Assembly: GCA_903821605.1 (NCBI GenBank)
Contig: CAIJLZ010000007.1
Coordinates: 62,001 to 126,000, forward strand
Source of the DNA: an uncultured Sphingomonadales bacterium
Lineage (GTDB): Bacteria > Pseudomonadota > Alphaproteobacteria > Sphingomonadales > Sphingomonadaceae
Direction of reading: 5' to 3'
Length of the DNA: 64,000 bases
The notes below the pieces were generated by a model. That model ran no database searches, was not told the origin of the DNA, and saw only the letters and a list, made by a program, of their open reading frames with translations. A program made the translations under genes and the position numbers. Positions 18,903-30,624 of the stretch are shown here, piece by piece. Within the stretch, counting starts at the first letter, position 1; each line of letters begins with the position of its first letter.

Positions 18903-19607
18903 ATGACGGATTTCGCCAATTTGCTGTACGGCCTTGCCACTTGGCTGGTGCCATTGACCATCGCCATTGTCTTTCACGAGGTTGCGCATGGCCTGATGGC
19001 CCGTGCTTGCGGTGATCAGACCGCCGAATCCATGGGGCGGTTGAGCTTCAATCCGCTGCGCCATGTTGATCCGTTCGGCACGGTGATCTTGCCGATGATC
19101 CTTGCGCTGTCCCATGCCCCGATCTTCGGTTGGGCAAAGCCTGTGCCGGTGGTTGCGGCGCGGATGCGCAACCCGCGTTGGAACATGGTGGCGGTCGCAC
19201 TGGCCGGGCCGGGGATGAACCTGTTGCTGACGATCGTCACGACCCTGGCGATGGCGGGGTTGATCATCATCGTGCCCGATCCCCAAGGCGGGCTGGCGGG
19301 CCTGTTGATGGAAAATTTCCGCAACCTGATCGTGATCAACGTCATGCTGGCGATCTTCAACCTGCTGCCGATCCCGCCCTTTGATGGGAGCCATGTGGTT
19401 CAAGGTGTGTTGCCCCGTCCGCTGGCCGCGATCTATGGCCGGTTCCAGCGCTTCGGCCTGTTGATCCCGATCCTGTTGTTGATCGTGTTGCCGATGGTCG
19501 CGCCCAATCTGCATCTGCTCGATCGGATGATCGGCCCGCCGGTCGACTGGGTGTTGGGCTTGGTCGATGCCGCGTTGAACCAGATGGTCGGCGGGGTGAC
19601 GGTATGA
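18903..19607 (+). CDS. Site-2-type (M50 family) membrane metalloprotease
   Basis: The 234-residue, multi-pass protein has the zinc motif HEVAH at 25-29 inside the first membrane helix and the third ligand in NLLPIPPFDG (Asp161). The core is the short, PDZ-less S2P type. Hydrophobic segments lie near 15-35, 55-75, 95-125 and 140-170, with another near 180-200. Family members cut substrates within the membrane, but the target is not evident. Its stop overlaps the truB start (ATGA), so the two are co-translated. Confidence 0.88.
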   Translation: MTDFANLLYGLATWLVPLTIAIVFHEVAHGLMARACGDQTAESMGRLSFNPLRHVDPFGTVILPMILALSHAPIFGWAKPVPVVAARMRNPRWNMVAVALAGPGMNLLLTIVTTLAMAGLIIIVPDPQGGLAGLLMENFRNLIVINVMLAIFNLLPIPPFDGSHVVQGVLPRPLAAIYGRFQRFGLLIPILLLIVLPMVAPNLHLLDRMIGPPVDWVLGLVDAALNQMVGGVTV

Positions 19608-20515
19608 CCGCCGCCGTGGCGCTGCATGGCTGGATCATTCTCGACAAGCCTTATGGGCTGGGGTCGACCCAGGCCGTATCGGCGGTCAAGCGCGCGCTGC
19701 GCGAGGCGGGCTGTGCCAAGGTCAAGGTCGGCCATGGTGGCACGCTTGATCCGCTTGCGACGGGCGTATTGCCGATTGCCCTAGGTGAAGCGACCAAACT
19801 TGCCGGGCGGATGCTGGACGCGAGCAAAATCTACGACTTTACCATCCGCTTTGGCGAACAGACCGATAGCCTTGATGTCGAAGGTCAGGTGATCGCGACC
19901 AGCGATAGCCGCCCGACCCGGGCGCAGGTCGAAGCGGTGTTGCCCCGCTTCACCGGGCTGATCGAACAGGTGCCGCCCGCCTTTTCCGCGCTCAAGGTCG
20001 ATGGCAAGCGTGCCTATGATCTGGCGCGGGCAGGCGAAGAGGTGGTGCTCGCGACCCGCGCGGTGACGATTCATGACTTGTGCCTGCTGCCTGTCGCGGA
20101 TGGGGTTGGGCTGGAAGCCGTGACGCTGTCTGCCCATGTTTCCAAGGGCACCTATATCCGCTCGCTGGCGCGCGACATTGCGCTGGCGCTTGGGACGGTC
20201 GGCCATGTCACGATGCTGCGGCGGACCAAGGCCGGGCCGTTCACGCTGGAACAGGCGATTTCGCTGGACAAATTGGCGGAATCCGGTAAGGGCCGGTCGC
20301 TTGAGAATATTTGCTTGCCATTGAGGACGGCGCTGGACGACATCCCGGCTCTCGCCCTTGACCCGGAACAGGCAAGGCTGCTCCGTCATGGACAGTTTCT
20401 CTCCGGGGTTGCCGTGTTGGATGGGCTTCACCTTGCCATGCTGGAAGAAACGCCAGTCGCATTGGTGGAAGCGTTGTCCGGGATCGTGAAGGTCGAGCGC
20501 GGCTTCAATCTGTAA
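19604..20515 (+). CDS. truB: tRNA pseudouridine(55) synthase
   Basis: This 303-residue enzyme makes pseudouridine 55 in the T-loop of tRNAs. The catalytic Asp49 lies in [15 protein letters not shown], and [16 protein letters not shown] and [10 protein letters not shown] are the other conserved family blocks. It is followed after 23 bases by rpsO and then pnp, the order commonly seen in bacteria (truB-rpsO-pnp). The start overlaps the protease stop by 4 bases. Confidence 0.96.
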   Translation: MTAAVALHGWIILDKPYGLGSTQAVSAVKRALREAGCAKVKVGHGGTLDPLATGVLPIALGEATKLAGRMLDASKIYDFTIRFGEQTDSLDVEGQVIATSDSRPTRAQVEAVLPRFTGLIEQVPPAFSALKVDGKRAYDLARAGEEVVLATRAVTIHDLCLLPVADGVGLEAVTLSAHVSKGTYIRSLARDIALALGTVGHVTMLRRTKAGPFTLEQAISLDKLAESGKGRSLENICLPLRTALDDIPALALDPEQARLLRHGQFLSGVAVLDGLHLAMLEETPVALVEALSGIVKVERGFNL

Positions 20516-20538
20516 AACACGATGTCGAGGATAAAGAC

Positions 20539-20808
20539 ATGACGATTACTGCAGAACGCAAGGCCGCCCTGATTGTTGAACACGCCCGGGGCGAAGGCGA
20601 CACCGGTTCCACCGAGGTCCAGGTTGCCATCCTGACCGAACGCATCAACAATCTGACCGGGCACTTCAAGACTCACGCCAAGGATAACCATTCCCGTCGT
20701 GGTCTGCTGATGCTCGTCAACAAGCGGCGTTCGCTGCTTGAGTATCTGAAGCGGACGGACACGGGCCGTTATGCGGCACTGATCGCGAAGCTCGGTCTTC
20801 GTAAGTAA
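20539..20808 (+). CDS. rpsO: 30S ribosomal protein S15
   Basis: The 89-residue protein is the normal length for S15. The conserved segment [18 protein letters not shown] and the later [16 protein letters not shown] block, which binds 16S rRNA helix 22, are both present. The initiator is followed by TITAERK, as in other alphaproteobacteria. It lies between truB and pnp and is followed by a terminator. Confidence 0.98.
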   Translation: MTITAERKAALIVEHARGEGDTGSTEVQVAILTERINNLTGHFKTHAKDNHSRRGLLMLVNKRRSLLEYLKRTDTGRYAALIAKLGLRK

Positions 20809-20814
20809 CAGGGG

Positions 20815-20847
20815 ACGGCCTCCGGCAAACGGAGGCCGTTTCTTTTT
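20815..20847 (+). terminator. Rho-independent terminator or attenuator between rpsO and pnp
   Basis: Ten-base arms ACGGCCTCCG (20815-20824) and CGGAGGCCGT (20830-20839) enclose GCAAA and are followed by TTCTTTTTC. It separates rpsO from pnp, so pnp probably also has its own promoter in the 110 bases that follow. Confidence 0.9.
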
Positions 20848-20957
20848 CCGGTGGGCCGCAATTCGGCGTGCCACCCGGTTTTTAAAGGGGCCAAATCCGG
20901 TCCCGGCTCTCAGAGGCCTCCGGTGCGCATAGGGCCGCCGGATCGAAGGAAATAACT

Positions 20958-23273
20958 ATGTTTGACGTGAAGAAGGTATCGATCGAGTGGGGCGGACAGA
21001 CCCTGACACTCGAAACGGGCAAGGTTGCCCGTCAGGCTGATGGCGCAGTAATCGCGACCCTCGGCGAAACCGTGGTGCTGTGCGCTGTCACGGCTGCCAA
21101 GTCGGTGAAGGAAGGGCAGGACTTCTTCCCGCTCACCGTCCATTATCAGGAAAAATATTTCTCGTCCGGTCGTATCCCGGGTGGTTTCTTCAAGCGTGAA
21201 CGTGGCGCGACGGAAAAGGAAACGCTGGTTTCCCGCCTGATCGACCGCCCGATCCGCCCGCTGTTCCCAGAAGGTTTCTATAACGAGATCAACGTCATTG
21301 CCCAGGTGCTGAGCTATGACGGCGAGAACGAACCGGACATTCTGGCGATGATCGCTGCTTCTGCTGCGCTGACGCTTTCCGGCGTGCCGTTCATGGGCCC
21401 GATCGGTGGTGCCCGTGTGGGTTACAAGGACGGCGAATATCAGCTGAACCCGACCGATGCGCAGGTTGCCGAAGGCGAACTCGATCTGGTCGTGGCCGGT
21501 ACGCATGACGCCGTGATGATGGTCGAATCCGAAGCCAAGGAGCTTTCGGAAGAGATCATGCTCGGCGCTGTCATGTTCGCGCATGAAGCCAGCCAGAAGG
21601 TGATCGAAGCGATCATCCGTCTTGCTGAACAGGCTGCCAAGGAACCTTGGGACATGGCCGCGCAGGCTGATCTGTCCGACATGAAGGCCAAGCTCAAGAA
21701 GCTGGTCGGCAAGGATATCGACGCCGCTTACAAGCTGACCAACAAGTCGGCCCGCGCGAACGCGCTGAACGAAGCCCGCGCCAAGGCGAAGGTCGCGTTC
21801 GGTGGCGAAAATCCGCAGGACCAGATGGCCGCGATCAAGCTCGTCAAGAAGCTGGAAGCCGACATCGTTCGCACCGCGATCCTTAAGGAAGGCCGTCGTA
21901 TCGACGGTCGCGACACGAAGACCGTTCGCCCGATCGTGGCGGAAGCCCACTTCCTGCCGCGTGCCCATGGTTCGGCGCTGTTCACCCGTGGCGAGACCCA
22001 GACCATCGCAACCTGCACCCTTGGCACCAAGGAATCAGAGCAGATGATCGACGGCCTGACCGGGCTGCGCTACGAGCATTTCATGCTGCACTATAACTTC
22101 CCGCCCTATTCGGTCGGTGAAGTCGGCCGCTTCGGCGCGCCGGGCCGTCGTGAAGTGGGTCATGGCAAGCTGGCATGGCGTGCGCTGCACGGTGTGCTGC
22201 CGACCAAGGAAGAGTTCCCCTACACCATCCGCCTGACCTCGGACATCACCGAGTCGAACGGTTCGTCCTCGATGGCGACGGTGTGCGGCGGTTCGCTCGC
22301 GATGATGGATGCCGGTGTGCCGATCAAGCGTCCGGTCTCGGGCATCGCCATGGGCCTGATCCTTGAAGGCAAGGACTTTGCGGTGTTGTCGGACATTCTG
22401 GGTGATGAAGATCATCTGGGTGACATGGATTTCAAGGTGGCTGGCACCTCGGAAGGCATCACCTCGCTGCAGATGGACATCAAGATCGCCGGTATCACCG
22501 AAGAGATCATGCAGGTTGCTCTGGCCCAGGCTAAGGACGGGCGTGCCCATATCCTTGGTGAAATGGCCAAGGCACTGGATCACACCCGTGAAGAACTGTC
22601 GGCCCATGCCCCGCGCATCGAGACCTTGCAGATCGACAAGTCGAAGATCCGTGAAGTCATCGGTACCGGCGGTAAGGTGATCCGCGAGATCGTCGCCAGC
22701 ACCGGTGCCAAGGTCGACATTGATGATGAAGGCCTGATCAAGATCTCGTCTTCGGACCTGTCGCAGATCGAAGCGGCCCGTCAGTGGATCCTCGGCATCG
22801 TCGAGGAAGCTGAAGTCGGCAAGATCTACAATGGTAAGGTCGTCAACCTCGTCGATTTCGGCGCGTTTGTGAACTTCATGGGCGGCAAGGACGGTCTCGT
22901 CCACGTCTCGGAAATTCGCAACGAGCGCGTTGAAAAGGTCGCGGACGTCCTCAAGGAAGGCCAGGAAGTCAAGGTCAAGGTCCTTGAAATCGATCCGCGC
23001 GGCAAGGTTCGCCTGTCGATGCGCGTCGTCGATCAGGAAACCGGCGAAGAGCTGGAGGACACGCGTCCGGCAGCGGCACCGCGCGGTGACCGTGGCGATC
23101 GCGGTGATCGTGGTCCCCGTCGTGACGGCGAAGGCCGTGGCGACCGTGGCCGTGGCGGCCGTGACCGTGGCCCGCGCCGCGACGATGACCGTGGTCCCCG
23201 TCGTGAACGTTCGGACCGCGACGATGGTCCGGCACCCGAGTTCGCGCCAGCCTTCCTCACCAAGGAAGACTGA
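20958..23273 (+). CDS. pnp: Polynucleotide phosphorylase
   Basis: This 771-residue phosphorolytic 3'-to-5' exoribonuclease is a degradosome component. Two RNase PH-like domains span about 1-540 (first core opens [12 protein letters not shown]; second holds [24 protein letters not shown] in part). A KH domain has [15 protein letters not shown] near 560, and an S1 domain covers about 622-690. The last ~70 residues are a low-complexity, charged tail of RGD and RG repeats. GAAGGAAA precedes the ATG. The tail is longer and more repetitive than in the enterobacterial enzyme. Confidence 0.97.
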   Translation: MFDVKKVSIEWGGQTLTLETGKVARQADGAVIATLGETVVLCAVTAAKSVKEGQDFFPLTVHYQEKYFSSGRIPGGFFKRERGATEKETLVSRLIDRPIRPLFPEGFYNEINVIAQVLSYDGENEPDILAMIAASAALTLSGVPFMGPIGGARVGYKDGEYQLNPTDAQVAEGELDLVVAGTHDAVMMVESEAKELSEEIMLGAVMFAHEASQKVIEAIIRLAEQAAKEPWDMAAQADLSDMKAKLKKLVGKDIDAAYKLTNKSARANALNEARAKAKVAFGGENPQDQMAAIKLVKKLEADIVRTAILKEGRRIDGRDTKTVRPIVAEAHFLPRAHGSALFTRGETQTIATCTLGTKESEQMIDGLTGLRYEHFMLHYNFPPYSVGEVGRFGAPGRREVGHGKLAWRALHGVLPTKEEFPYTIRLTSDITESNGSSSMATVCGGSLAMMDAGVPIKRPVSGIAMGLILEGKDFAVLSDILGDEDHLGDMDFKVAGTSEGITSLQMDIKIAGITEEIMQVALAQAKDGRAHILGEMAKALDHTREELSAHAPRIETLQIDKSKIREVIGTGGKVIREIVASTGAKVDIDDEGLIKISSSDLSQIEAARQWILGIVEEAEVGKIYNGKVVNLVDFGAFVNFMGGKDGLVHVSEIRNERVEKVADVLKEGQEVKVKVLEIDPRGKVRLSMRVVDQETGEELEDTRPAAAPRGDRGDRGDRGPRRDGEGRGDRGRGGRDRGPRRDDDRGPRRERSDRDDGPAPEFAPAFLTKED

Positions 23274-23301
23274 GCCTTTCACGGTTCCAGCGAATGAGAC
23301 A

Positions 23302-23330
23302 GGGGGCTGCCGCAAGGTGGCCCCCTTTTT
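23302..23330 (+). terminator. Rho-independent terminator after pnp
   Basis: GGGGGC...GCCCCC arms with an inner CC/GG pair around GCAA are followed by five T residues, 28 bases after the pnp stop. Confidence 0.85.
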
Positions 23331-23397
23331 CATATCGCTAGCTATGCCGTTGCGGGCGAGGATTGAGGCGGGCTGGGCCGGGCGCTAGGCTGAGTGC

Positions 23398-24054
23398 ATG
23401 ATCAGTCGATTCGCCCCGCTTGCCGCCTTGTGCTGCGCGCTCGCCGCGCTGCCCGTGATGGCGCAGACTCCCCCCACTGCCCCCGTGGTGGCACCTGATC
23501 GTGCAGGCCTTGTCCGCGTCACCTTGACGACGACCATGGGGCCGATTGCGCTTGATCTCGATGCCCACCACGCGCCGCTGACTACCGCCAATTTCCTGCG
23601 TTATGTCGATCAAAAGCGGTTCGATGGCATCAATTTTTACCGCACGATGCGCCTGTCTTGGGGCACGCCGGAAAAGCCCGAAGGGTTGATCCAAGCGGGC
23701 ACGCGCGGGGATCCCAAGCGGACGTTGAAACCGGTTGCGCATGAATCAACCAGCGTCACTGGCCTGTTGCACAAGGCCGGGGCGATCTCCATGGCGCGCT
23801 TTGCGCCGGGCACGGCGACCGGGGATTTCTCGATATTGGTGTCGGACCTGACCTCGCTTGATGCCCATCCGGATGCACCGGGGCCGGGGGATAATGCGGG
23901 CTATGCGGTGTTTGGCTATGTCGTTGAAGGCATGAACGTGGTCCGCCAGATCCACGCCGCACCGGTTTCGCCAACCGCAGGTGAAGGCGCGCTCAAGGGC
24001 CAGATGCTTGCGCCGCCGATCAAGATCATCAGCGCCAGACGGACCAAGCCGTAA
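23398..24054 (+). CDS. Exported cyclophilin-type peptidyl-prolyl cis-trans isomerase
   Basis: The 218-residue protein has a signal peptide (MISRFAPLAALCCALAALPVMAQ, cleavage after VMA, written here at its limit as residues 1-23), a short Pro-rich linker and a cyclophilin domain. Family blocks are LTTTMGPIALDLDAHHAPLTTANF, split across residues 41-64, the YRTM segment near 81, and GAISMARFAPGTATGDFSI. The usual Phe-Arg active site is partly changed, so catalytic strength is uncertain. It should be periplasmic. It is convergent with clpA and shares a hairpin with it. Confidence 0.85.
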   Translation: MISRFAPLAALCCALAALPVMAQTPPTAPVVAPDRAGLVRVTLTTTMGPIALDLDAHHAPLTTANFLRYVDQKRFDGINFYRTMRLSWGTPEKPEGLIQAGTRGDPKRTLKPVAHESTSVTGLLHKAGAISMARFAPGTATGDFSILVSDLTSLDAHPDAPGPGDNAGYAVFGYVVEGMNVVRQIHAAPVSPTAGEGALKGQMLAPPIKIISARRTKP

Positions 24055-24075
24055 CATTTTGTGGCAGGAGCAGTA

Positions 24076-24105
24076 GCGGGGTGAGCGGCAAGCCACGCAC
24101 CCCGC
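24076..24105. terminator. Hairpin between the convergent cyclophilin and clpA genes
   Basis: Eight-base arms GCGGGGTG (24076-24083) and CACCCCGC (24098-24105) close a 14-base loop in the 59-base gap. A short T run follows on the plus side (GGTTTTAC), so it may serve both directions. Confidence 0.55.
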
Positions 24106-24113
24106 GCCCGGTT

Positions 24114-26441
<2,328 letters not shown>

Positions 26442-26498
26442 GGCAATACTCCTTGAGACCAATATCAGGTCCGCTGGGCGGGACCACAAGAGGGGCGA

Positions 26499-26699
26499 CT
26501 AAGATTTTCGGAACAACGCATCGGCGGACGTCCGATGATCCCGCGCGCGCACCATCCGTTGCCGGCTGCGGGTGATCTCCGCCTCCAGCACGGCGATGCG
26601 CACTTCCAACTCATCGACCGACAGCGGATCAAGGTCCTGCCGGCCCAACAGCGCCAGCGGATCATCCGGTCGGGCGCGCAAAAAATCGTCTATATCCAT
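26499..26699 (-). CDS. DUF1192 family small protein
   Basis: The 66-residue protein starts MDIDDFLRARPDDPL at 26699. It has LDPLSVDELEVRIAVLEAEI in the middle, a short coiled coil of the DUF1192 type found throughout alphaproteobacteria. The frame is open further upstream, but the DUF1192 match begins at this Met. It lies 57 bases upstream of clpA on the same strand and may be co-transcribed with it. The function of the family is unknown. Confidence 0.8.
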   Translation of the reverse strand: MDIDDFLRARPDDPLALLGRQDLDPLSVDELEVRIAVLEAEITRSRQRMVRARDHRTSADALFRKS

Positions 26700-26820
26700 G
26701 GGGAGAAGTTGACCCGATCCCGGCCGCAAGTCAATAAAGCGGCGGCGTTCAGAACCATTCCTTTGCCAGGCCGTCATCGTCGCGCCGGATGGAGGGGGAA
26801 AGCGAAGGGAAATCGGTACA

Positions 26821-27822
26821 ATGCGTAGCTGGCCCGTTACCATGATGGCCATCGATCCGGTCGAAGCCGGTGGCCCGGAAATACTGGTCCCGGTCGAACG
26901 CCCCGTGCCGTCGCCGGGGCCGGGCGAGGTGCTGATTCGGGTTGCCTGCGCCGGGGTCAATCGTCCCGATGTGTTGCAGCGGCGCGGCATGTATCCGCCG
27001 CCGCCGGGCGCCCCTTCAATCCCGGGGCTGGAGGTGGCGGGCGAGATTGTCGCGGTTGGCCCGGCCGGGGATAGTGCATTGGTCGGGCAGAAGGTCTGCG
27101 CATTGCTCGCCGGTGGTGGCTATGCGCAATATGCGCTGGCCCCGGTCGGCCAGTGCCTGCCGGTGCCGTCCGGTCTCTCCATGGCCCAAGCGGCGGCCAT
27201 GCCCGAGACGCTGTTCACCGTGTGGACCAATTTGTTCGAGCGCGCCTATGTCGTCGAGGGCGACCATGTGCTGGTGCATGGCGGGACAAGTGGGATCGGC
27301 ACCATGGCGATTGCGCTTGGCAAGCTGTTCGGCCTGACCGTGATCGTGACCTGCGGGTCGGATGAAAAATGCGCGCGCGCGATCGAGATCGGGGCGGCCC
27401 ATGCGATCAACTATCATAGCGGCGATTTCGTCGCGGCGGTGCTGGAACTGACCGATGGTGCGGGCGTGCAGGCCGTGCTCGACATGGTGGGTGGCGATTA
27501 TCTGCCGCGCAATCTCAAATGTCTGGCCGAAGATGGCCGTCATGTCTCGATTGCGGTGCAGCGCGGGGCGAAGGTTGAAATCAACATTGGCCAGTTGATG
27601 GTGCGCCGTCATACGCTCACCGGCTCCACGCTGCGGGCGCGCAATGTCGCGTTCAAATCGATGGTGGCCGCTGAATTGCGGCGGCTGGTCTGGCCGCATG
27701 TCGAAGAGGGTCGGCTGCGCCCGGTGATTGACCGCGTGCTGCCGCTTGATCAGGCGGATGCCGCCCATGTGCGGATGGAGGCCGGCGATCATGTCGGCAA
27801 GATCGTGCTGGAGATGCCGTGA
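26821..27822 (+). CDS. Zinc-free NAD(P)H:quinone oxidoreductase (MDR family, PIG3-like)
   Basis: The 333-residue medium-chain reductase lacks the zinc-binding cysteines of alcohol dehydrogenases. It has the CAGVNRPDVLQRRG block near residue 42, which is typical of the quinone oxidoreductase/TP53I3 branch, and a nucleotide-binding loop HGGTSGIGTMAI near 156. GAAGGGA (26804-26810) supports the ATG at 26821, although an internal ATG at 26842 is possible. The stop overlaps the GTG start of murI. The quinone or enone substrate is unknown. Confidence 0.88.
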   Translation: MRSWPVTMMAIDPVEAGGPEILVPVERPVPSPGPGEVLIRVACAGVNRPDVLQRRGMYPPPPGAPSIPGLEVAGEIVAVGPAGDSALVGQKVCALLAGGGYAQYALAPVGQCLPVPSGLSMAQAAAMPETLFTVWTNLFERAYVVEGDHVLVHGGTSGIGTMAIALGKLFGLTVIVTCGSDEKCARAIEIGAAHAINYHSGDFVAAVLELTDGAGVQAVLDMVGGDYLPRNLKCLAEDGRHVSIAVQRGAKVEINIGQLMVRRHTLTGSTLRARNVAFKSMVAAELRRLVWPHVEEGRLRPVIDRVLPLDQADAAHVRMEAGDHVGKIVLEMP

Positions 27823-28628
27823 CGCTGGCTGACGAACGCCCGGTTCTGTTCTTTGATTCCGGCATGGGCGGGCTTTCCGTCCTTGCCGCGGCCCGTCGCC
27901 TGTTGCCGCAGATGCCGGTCGTCTATGTCGCGGACAATGGCTATTTCCCGTATGGCACCCGGACCGAGGCCGAGATTGCGACCCGGGTTCCGGTCTTGCT
28001 GGGCCGTTTGGCGGAGCGTTATCACCCGCGCCTGATTGTGATTGCCTGCAACACGGCTTCCACCATCGCGCTGGCGCATGTCCGCGCCGCACTTGATCTA
28101 CCGGTGGTGGGAACGGTGCCCGCGATCAAACCGGCGGCCGCCTTGTCGCAGACGCGGGTGATCGGCGTGTTGGGCACGGAGGCCACCGTGCGTCAGCCCT
28201 ATGTCGACAAGTTATCCGCCGAATTTGCCGGTGATTGCACGGTACTGCGCCATGGATCGGCGCGGCTGGTGGAACTTGCCGAGGCCAAGTTGCGCGGTGA
28301 ACCGCTGTGCGACGGGCCGGATGAATGGCGCGCGATTCTCGATGGACTGATCGATCAGCCGGGCGGCGCGCGGATGGATGTGGTGGTGCTGGCCTGTACC
28401 CATTTCCCGCTGGTGGAAAATGAGCTGGCCGAGGCCGCGCCGCACCCGCTGCGTTTTGTTGATGGTGCGGCCGGGATTGCCCGCCGCATTGCGCATCTGA
28501 CGGCGGGCCAGACCTGGCCCGACCGGCCCGCGCCGGGCGTGTTGGTGTTAACGGCCCCGCTTGATGTGCCGCCGGCAATGTCCGCCAATCTCGCGGCTTA
28601 TGGATTGGAGCAGTGGGCATGGTTGTAA
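27819..28628 (+). CDS. murI: Glutamate racemase
   Basis: The 269-residue enzyme supplies D-glutamate for peptidoglycan. It starts with GTG at 27819, which overlaps the preceding stop (GTGA). The motif FFDSGMGGLSV has the catalytic Asp13-Ser14 region; the two catalytic cysteines are in ACNTAS (Cys77) and ACTHFP (near residue 190). Length and motifs are normal for the family. Cell-wall synthesis is served again in this window by murA at 40133. Confidence 0.95.
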   Translation: MTLADERPVLFFDSGMGGLSVLAAARRLLPQMPVVYVADNGYFPYGTRTEAEIATRVPVLLGRLAERYHPRLIVIACNTASTIALAHVRAALDLPVVGTVPAIKPAAALSQTRVIGVLGTEATVRQPYVDKLSAEFAGDCTVLRHGSARLVELAEAKLRGEPLCDGPDEWRAILDGLIDQPGGARMDVVVLACTHFPLVENELAEAAPHPLRFVDGAAGIARRIAHLTAGQTWPDRPAPGVLVLTAPLDVPPAMSANLAAYGLEQWAWL

Positions 28629-30172
28629 AGCGTTCGCCCGCCCTGCTGCTGGCATGTCTGGTGCTGGCAGGCGTGGCGCTGTTTGTGCGGGTCTATGGCA
28701 TCACGCTGCGGCCGCTTTGGCTGGATGAGGCCTATAGCGCCTTCGCAGCGTCGAAAGACCTGCCCTATCTCTGGGAGATGGTGCCGAAATATGAGACGCA
28801 CCCGCCGGTCTATTATTCCATGCTCCACGGCTGGACGCGCATCATGGGTGATCGGCTGATCGCGCTGCGCAGCTTCGGGGTGATGGGCGGCATGCTCGCT
28901 TGGGTCGCCGTGCTGTTTGCCGGTCTGGCGCTGGCGCGACTGCTGCGGCTTGATCGCGGGCAACGCATCCGGCTGTTGCTGGTCGCGTTGGCGATGGCCG
29001 CGCTATCGCCGCCGCTGGTCGAAATGAGCCGCGAAGTGCGCCCCTATCCTTGGCTAATTCTGGCCTATGGCGGCGCGATTGCGAGCATGTTGCGGCTTGC
29101 CGACGCGCAGTCGCGGGGGCGGCATATCGGCTGGGGTGGCTTGCTCCCCTATCTTGCGAGCGTGTTGGCGTTGCTGTGGCTGCACAATCTCGGCGTGATC
29201 TATGTGCTTGGGCTGACGCTAGGCGGGGTGATGGCGCTGGCACCTTGGCGCTGGTCGCGGGCGGAATGGCACAAGGTGCTGCTGGGCCATGTGCTGGTCG
29301 TGTTGTTGTGGCTACCGGGCGTGTTCATTCTCGCGCAGCAGAGCCATGATTGGATCGCCAAAACCTGGCTGACCTTCAACCCGGCGCGCGTTGCGGCGAC
29401 GATCTTCGATCTTTGGGCGGTCGCAGATGCCCCCGGCCTGTTCGTCGCATTGGGGTTGATGGCGGCGGGCCTGATCCAGAATTGGGTGCGTCGCCGGTCG
29501 CTTGGCGCGGGGGCGATGCTGCTCATCTGTGCGCTGGTGCCTCCATTGGTGGCGGCGGCCGTGTCGGCGTTGGTGGCGCCGATCTTCTTGCGGCGCACGC
29601 TCACCGCTATTGCGATCCCAGCGTTGTTGCTGATGGCGCTGGGTGCCGCTGGCCCGGCGCGCGGCGGCAACCGGGTGCTGCGTTGGGGGCTGATGCTGGC
29701 GGCGGGCGCGATGATCATCTTGCTGGCGCGCATCAATTATTACAACCGGCAGGCCCCCTTTTGGGAAGACTGGTATCAGGTGGTCGATCAGCTGCGTGAC
29801 CGGATCAAGCCGGGGGACGAAATCTGGACCTATCCGAATGAGGCGGCACTGCCCTTGTCCCGTGCCTTGAGCGACCGGGGACTGGATGCAGTCGTGCGAC
29901 CATTACCGGTGCCGGTGCCAGCACTCGGCGTGCGGGGTAAGCATCCAACCGGCAGCCGGTCAGTGGTCTCGATCACCCGCGTCGAACTGCGTGCCATTGC
30001 CTCGACACCGCAGGCACGGCGCATCCCGACGATCTGGACGATCCGTCAGGGCAGCAACGCTTATGATCCGGAAAACGACCTGCCCGCTGTCATGGCAGAA
30101 CAGCGTGACGAGATCTGGCACTGGTATCGGGTGCCGATTGAAGTCAGCGGTTATCGCCGCCGCGCGGATTGA
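28619..30172 (+). CDS. Family-39-like membrane glycosyltransferase (PMT/ArnT fold)
   Basis: The 517-residue polytopic protein has about 10-12 membrane helices. LRPLWLDEAYSAF near residue 32 has the acidic first-loop motif of lipid-linked sugar transferases, and ETHPPVYY follows at about 60, as in PMT/ArnT members; the C-terminal ~130 residues form a periplasmic domain. I prefer the ATG at 28619 (MVVKRS), nine bases after GGAG; a GTG at 28613 is also in frame. It overlaps murI by 10 bases. Donor and acceptor are unknown, but a cell-envelope sugar transfer is likely. Confidence 0.8.
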   Translation: MVVKRSPALLLACLVLAGVALFVRVYGITLRPLWLDEAYSAFAASKDLPYLWEMVPKYETHPPVYYSMLHGWTRIMGDRLIALRSFGVMGGMLAWVAVLFAGLALARLLRLDRGQRIRLLLVALAMAALSPPLVEMSREVRPYPWLILAYGGAIASMLRLADAQSRGRHIGWGGLLPYLASVLALLWLHNLGVIYVLGLTLGGVMALAPWRWSRAEWHKVLLGHVLVVLLWLPGVFILAQQSHDWIAKTWLTFNPARVAATIFDLWAVADAPGLFVALGLMAAGLIQNWVRRRSLGAGAMLLICALVPPLVAAAVSALVAPIFLRRTLTAIAIPALLLMALGAAGPARGGNRVLRWGLMLAAGAMIILLARINYYNRQAPFWEDWYQVVDQLRDRIKPGDEIWTYPNEAALPLSRALSDRGLDAVVRPLPVPVPALGVRGKHPTGSRSVVSITRVELRAIASTPQARRIPTIWTIRQGSNAYDPENDLPAVMAEQRDEIWHWYRVPIEVSGYRRRAD

Positions 30173-30187
30173 CCCGGTCGGCGGGTG

Positions 30188-30574
30188 TCAGGCGTCACGG
30201 CCCGGCGGTAGTTCGGGGGCGTGATCCAGTTCGGCGCGGAACTCTTCATGGGTCATGTCGATCAGGCCAAGCATGTGGCGGAGCCGGGGCGCGACATAGC
30301 CGGTGAGGAACGCGCGTTCCTCTTGCCGCACCCGTTCGATCGCACCCTCGGCAATGAACATGCCCACGCCGCGCCGGGCGATGATATGCCCCCGGTCCTG
30401 AAAATGCTGATAGGCCTTGGCGACCGTCAGCGGATTGATCTGGTGCTGGGCGGCAAACGCGCGGACCGAGGGCAATTGGTCCCCTTCCCGCAACGAGCCA
30501 TCAAGCAGCATCGTTACGATCAGTCCGCGCAACCGCAGGTGGATCGGCGCCACATCGAGATCAACCACTGTCAT
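30188..30574 (-). CDS. GntR-family transcriptional regulator, YtrA type
   Basis: The 128-residue protein has an N-terminal winged helix (IHLRLRGLIVTMLLDG, LPSVRAFAAQHQINPLTVAKAY, at about residues 9-70), and a short C-terminal helical domain of the YtrA class, without a large effector domain. YtrA-type regulators usually control ABC transport genes, none of which is nearby. I start at the ATG at 30574; the frame is open to a TTG at 30628, which would overlap mtnN. A short inverted repeat lies just ahead of the ATG. Confidence 0.82.
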   Translation of the reverse strand: MTVVDLDVAPIHLRLRGLIVTMLLDGSLREGDQLPSVRAFAAQHQINPLTVAKAYQHFQDRGHIIARRGVGMFIAEGAIERVRQEERAFLTGYVAPRLRHMLGLIDMTHEEFRAELDHAPELPPGRDA

Positions 30575-30578
30575 AGGC

Positions 30579-30589
30579 GTGTGATACAC
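30579..30589. promoter_or_regulatory. Possible GntR operator ahead of the YtrA-type regulator
   Basis: GTGT-GAT-ACAC forms a small inverted repeat starting 5 bases upstream of the regulator start codon. GntR proteins bind GT...AC dyads, so autoregulation is conceivable, but four-base arms are weak evidence. Confidence 0.25.
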
Positions 30590-30624
30590 CAGCCGGTGGT
30601 CAAGGTCATCAGCCAACACCGATG

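Noticed and set aside
26442-26498. Heat-shock (sigma-32) promoter ahead of clpA
   Set aside because: CTTG is followed after 17 bases by CCTGATAT, which fits the alphaproteobacterial consensus only in part.
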